Assembly (NCBI GenBank): GCA_028554755.1
Contig: JAPTOF010000007.1
Coordinates: 12,819,001 to 12,883,000 of the forward strand
DNA from: Cordia subcordata
Lineage: Eukaryota > Streptophyta > Magnoliopsida > Boraginales > Cordiaceae
Length of the DNA: 64,000 nt
Direction: 5' to 3'
The translations under genes and the position numbers were made by a program. The notes beneath the pieces were generated by a model. It ran no database searches. It had not been told where the DNA came from and was given only the letters and a program-made list of their open reading frames with translations. Below are positions 57,540-64,000 of the stretch, piece after piece (the first letter of the stretch is position 1; every line of letters starts with the position of its first letter).

Positions 57540-58029
57540 ACATATTTTAACCACAATATTGCATACCAATATCTGTCCTAATCTTACAAAATTGATCCTT
57601 ATGATGCAAAGAATCAACAAATTCAAGAATAATATCACCTTTTGGCATAGATCTTTAGTGAAATGGTGCCTAATCTCAATATATTTACTTCTAGAATGTT
57701 GAATGGGGTTGTTAGTGAGATTAATGGCACAAGTATTGTCACAATAGATAGGAACATGATCATAATGTAAACCATAGTCAAGCAAATTTTGTTTCATCCA
57801 AAAGATTTGAGCAACACAACTTCCAGCAGCAATATACTCTGCCTCGGTAGTAGAAATAGCTGCACGATTTTGCTTCCTACTAGACCAGGACACTAAGGAA
57901 TGTCCAAGAAATTGACACATGCTGCTAGAACTCTTACGATCTATCTTACAATAGGCAAAATTAGCATCTAAAAAACCACATAAATCAAATGAAGTTCCTT
58001 TTACATACCAAAGTCCTAAGTCACTAGTT
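57540..58029 (-). pseudogene. RNase H of Sirevirus-3 pol
   Basis: CQFLGHSLVSWSSRKQN, STTEAEYIAAGSCVAQIF, PIYCDNTCAINLTNNPIQHS and YIEIRHHF are open from 57920. The usual ADIFTKPL segment is missing: the frame passes from LEFVDSLHH-like directly to KDQFCKIR, a short internal deletion. Frameshift near 57650. Confidence 0.9.
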
Positions 58030-59030
58030 CCCTTAAGATATCTAATGATTCATTTTACAGCAACTAGATGTGTTTCATTAGGATTAGATTGAAATCTAGC
58101 ACATAAACACACAGCAAACATAATATCCCACCTTGAGGCTGTCAAGTAGAGTAAGCTGCCAATCATACCTCAATGCTTCTTCTCATCTACCGGCTTACCC
58201 TTTTCATCCTTGTCTAGCTTTGCTGAGGGACTCATGGGGTTTCTGATCTCCTCGGCATCTTCAAGCCCAAACTTCTTTATTATCTCGTTTGTGAACTTGA
58301 CTTGATTTATGAAGATGCCCTTCTTTGTTTGCTTGATTTGGAGAGTCCAAGAAAGAAGGTCAACTCACCAATCATGCTCATCTTGAACTCTTATGCATAT
58401 ACATAGAAAAACTCTCACACAAAGTAACATTAGCAGCACCAAATATTATATCATCCACATAAATTTGAACAAACAAGATATATTTTCCTTCTCTTTTTAC
58501 AAACAAAGAGGTGTCAAGTTTTCCGAAGCCATTTTCTACAAGAAAGTTACTAAGTCTTTCACACCAAGACCTAGGGGCTTGTTTTAAACCATATAACGCT
58601 TTTTCGAGTTTGAAAACATGGTTTGGAACATGAGTCTTCAAAATCGAGAGGTTACTCAACATATACCTCATCTTCAATAAAACCATTTTAGAAAGCACTT
58701 TTGACATTCATTTGATATAGTTTAAAATCCATATAACAAGCAAATGCAAGTAACATGCGAATGGACTTTGATCCAACTATAGGAGCAAAAGTCTTATCAT
58801 AGTCTATTCCTTCTTCTTGATTACACCCTTAGAGCTACAAGTCTAGCCTTATTCCTAGTTACTACACCAGATTCATCTAGTTTGTTCCTAAATACCCATT
58901 TAATTCCAATTATCTGGTGGTCTCTAGGTCTTTCTACTAACTTCCATTCTTTGTTTCTAGTGAACTGATTTAACTCTTCTTACATGGCAAATTATCTAAT
59001 TCTCATAAAGTAAGACCTCTTTTACATTCT
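58030..59030 (-). pseudogene. Reverse transcriptase of Sirevirus-3 pol
   Basis: GIKWVFRNKLDESGVVTRN opens it near 58900. 58707-58378 is open, with FKLEKALYGLKQAPRSWCER and an intact QIYVDDIIFGAANVTLCES. Several frameshifts lie near 58830, 58660 and 58370. The end shows IKKFGLEDAEEI and IGSLLYLTASR. Confidence 0.9.
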
Positions 59031-60240
59031 TAGGTTCTACATGTGAAATGAATGTAAATTGCTCATAAAAAGCATTACGATTATGCCTTGTTCTTACACC
59101 TTGTGATGGATCACGAAAGATTTGATCTTTGGGGTGATTCCTCATGAAATTCCAACTTTTCAGCAAGTCGTTCGACAGGTCGATATGAGTCTCCTTTTCT
59201 TCCAAAGTGGTTCTTTGATTTGAGCATTGTCCATTATCCTCCTTGACCTGAGAATCTTCTCCTTGATGTGCATTTTCTTGCTTTGTTAGAGTCTACTTGC
59301 TATTTAAGGGTTGATCTTTAAGTGTAGTTCTCTCTAAGAGATAACCTACATCATCAACATCCTTTCTTGGCTCAAATGGGTTAGTCTTATCAAAGGTTAC
59401 ATGCATTGATTCTTCCACAACAAGAGTTTTTTTATTATAGACTTTATAAGCTTTAATATTAGTGGAATAGCCTAGACATATATATTCTCATCCAATTTAG
59501 CATCAAATTTTCTCACTTGATCCTTTATGTTTAAAATGAAACATTTACAACCTAAGACTTTAAAATATGAAATCTTAGGGGTTTTTCCATGCCAAAGTTC
59601 ATATGGCATTTTATTCAAAATGGGCCTAGTAAGGACTTTATTTTGCACATAACATGCGGTGTTAATGACTTTACTCCAAAAAATGTTAGCAAGTTGTGTT
59701 CTTTAAGTATAGTTCTTGCCATTTCTTGTAATGTACAATTATCCCTCTCTACTACCCCTTTTTGTTGGGGAATTCAAGAGGTCGAAAAGTTGTACTCAAT
59801 GTCATGCTCATCACAAAAATGAATAAAAGGAGTGTTCACATATCCGTGCCATTATCACTATAGATGTAAGTTATAAAATAGCCTTTCTCATTTTATATTT
59901 TTCTACACAATCTTGCAAATTCATTGAAGGTGTCATTTTTATGTGCAAGAAATAGGACCTATGTAAACCTAGTGTAATTATATATAACAACAAAAGTATA
60001 TCTAGAACCATCGAGGCTAGCTATATCAATTGGTCCAAACAAGTCCATATGTAACAATTGTAATACCCTATTAGTTGAAACCTTGTTGATAGATTTGCAA
60101 GACGTTTTATGTTGTTTTCCTAATTGACATGCATCACGAACTTTGTCTTTTTCAAACTTGAGCTTTGACAAATCTCTAACAAGATCATTGTTTACAAATC
60201 TTCCAACAAGCTCATGCTAGCATGCCCTAATCTTTTATGT
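59031..60240 (-). pseudogene. Integrase of Sirevirus-3 pol
   Basis: Pre-integrase LGHASMSLLEDL and CQLGKQHKTSCKSINKV, then HMDLFGPIDIASLDGSRYTF, SDNGTD and QKGVVERDNCTLQEM give the acidic triad in recognisable context. The C-terminal region shows HGKTPKISYFK and YKVYNKKTLVVEES. Frameshifts near 59960, 59840 and 59470. A linker (59205-58996) with SWNFMRNHPKDQI and RTRHNRNAF leads to RT. Confidence 0.88.
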
Positions 60241-60690
60241 CGTACCCAAGTATTATCATGCACAACTGATAAGCATTTACTTGGTTGATTTTCAAGTTGG
60301 TCAATCTCAATGGTATACGCATTATCATTTCTACTAGAAATAAATAGCACATTGTCACTACCATATTCATGCATAATGCTTAGAAGATTAAAATACCACT
60401 TTGTGAACCTTATTACACAATTAACTTATACTAAGCAAGTTAAACTTAAAACCTTAAACTTAAGATGCTCTACGAGCAAGACATTTTGAATAGTAAGGGA
60501 ATCTTTATTACCAATACTTCCATTACCAATTATTTTTCCTTTGCTATTGTATCCAAAGGTTACATCCCTACCTTTGGTTCCCTTCAACTCATAGAATAGT
60601 GATGGGTTACCTGTCATGTGTTTGGAACAACCAATATCTAAGATCCACTTCTTCTTGCTAGTTTTGCTCACATGGCATATCTACACACGT
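60241..60690 (-). pseudogene. Protease domain of Sirevirus-3 pol
   Basis: KKWILDIGCSKHMTGNPSLF (60671 downward): D-S-G has become D-I-G. VTFGYNSKGKIIGNGSIG and NVLLVEHLKFKVLSL follow; a frameshift near 60430 separates the rest (YGSDNVLFISSRNDNAYTIE). Confidence 0.88.
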
Positions 60691-62368
60691 GAAATTTAAA
60701 CAATTCTTTATTTTCAGTTCCCCAATACTTTTGGGTCCTTGAATCTAGTATCATCTTTTGGCCTTGACAACCCATTTGGGCCTTTGCCAATGTATGACAC
60801 GTAATCCTCTATCACGAAGTTTTCTACAATAGCAATAGGTTGATACATGCCATTTCTTCTCACAATAAGTGCAAGTGATATTTGATTTTGTGGAAGTGGT
60901 GGAAATGGAAGCCTTCACCAAATAATTTTTCAAATATTTATGTTTAATGGTTGGCTTATAGCCAATTCCGCTCTTATCGAAGGCTAGTTTTTGAGAACGA
61001 AGGAGTTTTTCAAAATTTTCTTTCCTATTTATAAACTTTTGGAAAATACTATTTAAATTCTCATTTTTCATTTTCAAATCATTGACCTTATTTTTTAATT
61101 TCTCAACTTTTTCAAGTAGGAAAGTATTTTTTCTTTTCCAAATTCTCTTTTTCATCAAAAACATGCTTTAACTTTCTTTGCATTTATTTATTTTTTGCTA
61201 AAGCTAATAAGAAATCATCATGAAGTTTCGCAAATGCCTCCTTTAGCTCATCAAAAGTAAAGTCCTCTTCCTCTTCCTCACTTGACGAACAATAACTAGA
61301 TATAGAAGATGAATATTGTACCTTATCCTCATTGGCCATGAGGGAAACGTTGGCTATCTTATGTTACTCTTCCATGTCTTCTTCACTCTCGGAGGTGTCC
61401 CAAGTAGCCTTAAGTGCTTTGCCTTCCTTCTTTTTGCAAGCCTTGGACAATTCACCTTTATGTGGCCCGACTTGTTGCAATTGAAGCATTTCAACTTTTC
61501 GTTTCTCACTTCTTTTGGCTTCTTGGTTTCTTTGACTTTTTTTCCCTTTCTCTTCCAATTATTGTTCTTGGAAGATGCTCTTTCTTCAATCTTCTAAATT
61601 TCATGAATTTCTTAAAGTTCTAGGCAAGAAGCACTATCTCATCGTCCTCGGGTCCTCCTTATCATCTTCATCTTCACTAGATGCATATTTTGAGGCTACA
61701 AGTGTGATGGACCTCTTCATCTTCTTGTATTCCTCTTCATGGTCTTTCACTTCAAGCTTATGAGTCAAAGTGGCCCCATAAGCTCGTTAAGCTCCAACGT
61801 GTTGAGGTCCTTAGCTTCCTTAATTGCTGTGACCTTTGGTTGCCATGAAGATGGCAAGCTCCTTAGCATGTTTCTCACTTTTTCTGCATTAGAATAGTCC
61901 TTTCCAAGTGCCTTAAGACCATTAGTAAGTTCAACAAATCTAGAATATATTTGCTCAATAATTTTATTAAGAAGCATCTTAAATAGTTCATATTTATGTA
62001 GAAGTATTACTATCCTAGATTCTTTAACTTGGCTAGTCTCTTCATAGTTACCTCTAGTTGGGCCCAAAGATCCTTAGCTAAAGTACACCCTATTACTCTA
62101 GCAAATTTGGTTGCATTCATGGCATTAAACAAATATTGTAAAGCATTTTGATTTAATTCAAACAATTTAATATTATCATCATTCCATTCACTTTCGGGTT
62201 TGAGGATCTCCTATTTTCTTCTGTTTTAGTGGGAAAGGTAGGTCTATTTTCTTTTATCTTCCAAGCCTTATAGTCGTATGATTGAATAAATACCTTCATT
62301 TTCATTTTCCAAAAAGCATAATTTGTGCCATCAAAAAGAGGTGTTTGTTTGATTGAAATACCTTCCAT
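60691..62368 (-). pseudogene. gag of Sirevirus-3
   Basis: Starts at the ATG of MEGISIKQTPLFDGTNYAFW (62368). YEETSQVKESRIVILLHKYE and LRSLPSSWQPKVTAIKEA belong to the capsid part. The first knuckle (near 61490-61450) is in a broken frame: the LQLQQVGPHKGELSKA reading is a shift of the CFNC..GHIK motif. The coiled-coil part is open from 61164. The second knuckle reads CTYCEKKWHVSTYC near 60870-60830. Frameshifts near 62190, 61790, 61640 and 61370. Confidence 0.9.
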
Positions 62369-62415
62369 ATTTGCCAATTAAATTCTACTAGTTTTTAAAC
62401 TATAGGTAGAACCCT

Positions 62416-62429
62416 AGCTCTGGATACCA
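62416..62429 (-). other. Primer binding site of Sirevirus-3
   Basis: Reads TGGTATCCAGAGCT on the element strand; one extra C compared with TGGTATCAGAGC. Confidence 0.8.
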
Positions 62430-62431
62430 TT

Positions 62432-63772
62432 TGTTGGAGTTAAATATCTTAAGAAGGAGGGTGAATTAAGATATTGACAAATTTTTGCAATTAAAATTAC
62501 TCAACCAAAGCAAGCTATTTCACTTAGGCAATACATCAAACAAGTAAAGCACACAAGATAGATAATAGTAGAGACAAGAGAAAGAGAGTAGAGACAACCA
62601 ATTTTTTGGGTGGTTCGGCGAGCCTGCATCCACCGCCTAAGAATATTCCCCTTAGGACTTCAACACTCCATTAGTGTTGTGCTTCTTCAAGTGTCGGTGA
62701 GCCCAAAACCAACAAGCTTTACAACTCTTTGAAGCCCAATTTCTAAGAACCCAAGAGTCAAACTCTTTCTAACTTTTAAAGTGTGTTTACAACAATAAAT
62801 AAAGAAATAAATGTGAAGGAAAGCTCAACTTCTAGTAAGTAAATGTAGTAAAGTAAAGCTCTTGAATGCTTAAAGGGTTTCACAATAATAGCTCAAATCT
62901 CTGAATGATTTCTAAGCAATTAATAATATGAAAAGAGTTAGGAAGCCTAAATGATACTCTTTGAATGATAGGAAAGTGTATTTGTAAAGGATATGAGTGT
63001 TAGGGCAATGGTAATTGAGAAAAAGGGCAAAAATAAGCTCAAAATAGGTATATAACAGCTAAAGAATTTAATGCTACAGAAAAGGCTAGTCACCTGGCCG
63101 GTTGACCAGCTAGGCATCCAACTTCTTTCTTGAAGCCACCAATTAGGTCAAGTGCCTTAACCAGTTATGGGTCAGGCTATAAGCCTTAACATTCTAAGAA
63201 GGCTGGTCGACCTCCATGACTAGCCTGTTGACTAGCTAGGTGGTTTGGCCACTCCATAATATGAAAAAACATTTCCAAACAAGTTTAAAAGGCACCTAAC
63301 GTTGAATCAAGGCATTTTTGTAAGTATAGACCAATTCAAATATGATTTTTCTAGAACATTTGAAGCTCGAAACATGTAAACCCAATTCTATGAAGTTTTT
63401 CAAGATTATATGCAATGAAATCAAGTCTTTAAAAATGTAAACCATTGCCCATAAAAAAATTATCCAAATGATGCAATGAGAAGATGAAAAGATTGAGCTA
63501 TTAAGGTGAACCTAAAGCTATTAACAAGAAGCATTGATCCGATACCCCTTAAGACGCCTCATTTCCATGACTCATCATCTTCTTCCTTTTCATGCTTGAG
63601 CTTTATTCTTCGATTAGCATTCTTTAAATGATCATGGCTCAAGTCCAACACTTTCCATTAATTCCAAGCACCTATCTTAAGAATGTATACAACCAAGCTC
63701 ACAAGATGCTTTAGTAATTAGGACAAAATTTGCATCACCAAAATCATCATAAAATGCAACATTAAGCCAACA
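62432..63772 (-). repeat. 5' LTR of Sirevirus-3
   Basis: On the + strand it runs from TGTTGGAGTTAAATATC to AAGCCAACA. Palindrome variants at 63096-63111 and near 63204-63215. Clearly diverged from the LTRs of copies 1 and 2, so it may be a different subfamily. Confidence 0.92.
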
Positions 63773-64000
63773 TTATTAGGTCCATTAAGTGGTTTGGACA
63801 TGGAGATGCCCAAATCATTACCTCTCATTAAAGTAACTGATAATGTGCCCAATGTTCTGATAGACATTAAAGGCCCTTAGGCTTGGTTTTTTTTGGAATA
63901 TTAGGATTATTATTTACTATATAAAGCCCTTGAAATCCTTTTAGACTAATAATTAGGTAGACTAACCTAAGTTGGGCTTGCTCATTGGACTTAGAGATGG
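63773..64000. other. Unassigned right edge
   Basis: Non-coding, AT-rich. A TATA-like TATATAAAGC lies at about 63919-63928. ACCTAAGTTGGGC at 63965-63977 also occurs at 9876-9888. No element could be named. Confidence 0.3.

Larger units (their letters stand above)
56921..63772 (-). mobile_element. Sirevirus-3: Ty1/copia element, truncated at its 3' end
   Basis: Same family as Sirevirus-1 and -2. 5' LTR 62432-63772, primer site, gag, protease, integrase, RT, RNase H and the first part of the third ORF; the rest of that ORF, the polypurine tracts and the 3' LTR are missing. The break is at about 56921, next to copia-3 remains that also lack their 3' LTR, so one deletion may have removed both. 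Confidence 0.93.

Noticed and set aside
63965..63977. 13-base match (ACCTAAGTTGGGC) to 9876-9888
   Set aside because: Too short to support homology; the surrounding bases do not align.

Overview
The window is plant nuclear DNA, very probably from an angiosperm. It is almost wholly made of decayed, nested LTR retrotransposons. Evidence for a plant genome: Ty1/copia elements with the Sirevirus layout (about 1.3 kb LTRs, initiator-Met primer site, a coiled-coil gag with two zinc knuckles, an extra ORF after RNase H), Ty3/gypsy elements of Athila type (tRNA-Asp primer site, DLG-type protease), and AT-rich spacers with TA, GA and CA microsatellites. I found no intact host gene, no tRNA or rRNA gene and no CRISPR-like array. 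Every element carries stops, frameshifts or deletions, so none looks able to move on its own.

Layout. 1-103 and 9875-10375 are two parts of one flanking repeat, possibly a gypsy LTR, split by Sirevirus-1 (104-9869, + strand). 10376-12759 is the only sizeable stretch without a recognisable retrotransposon; it holds a palindrome-rich MITE-like segment and one weak exon candidate. An LTR-like end with a perfect initiator-Met primer site (about 12760-13204) begins copia-3, whose remaining pieces lie at 40905-43895 and 56647-56920. Copia-3 was interrupted twice. The first insertion is Sirevirus-2 (13406-40899, - strand). Its 5' LTR was then split by Athila-type gypsy-1 (22343-40143, + strand), whose RNase H was in turn split by gypsy-2 (26211-34877, + strand). 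The second insertion is Athila-type gypsy-3 (43901-56641, - strand), which carries a solo LTR of another family at 49954-51488. Sirevirus-3 (56921-63772, - strand) follows, with its 3' end lost. 63773-64000 is unassigned.

Target-site duplications support the nesting: ATCTA/ATCTA for gypsy-2, GATTG/GATTG for gypsy-3, ATGGG/ATGAG for gypsy-1, ATGAG/ATTAG for Sirevirus-2, CTGTA/CTCTA for Sirevirus-1, and GTCTA/GTTTA for the solo LTR. Joining the flanks restores the host reading frame for gypsy-2, gypsy-3 and the solo LTR.

How the parts relate. The Sireviruses encode gag, protease, integrase, RT and RNase H in copia order plus a third ORF. The Athila elements encode gag, protease, RT, RNase H and integrase, followed by a long non-coding 3' region with recurring structured and polypurine signals. 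Gypsy-1 lacks protease, and gypsy-2 lacks everything from RT to integrase. The most unusual signals are: a 16-base palindrome (AGCCGGTCGACCGGCT and variants) in LTRs of both copia and gypsy elements; a 422-base tract with a single mismatch between two otherwise diverged LTRs; two small hairpins with apparent compensating changes in the Athila 3' regions; an unidentified ORF in place of RT-IN in gypsy-2; and an array of small inverted repeats at 42546-42721.
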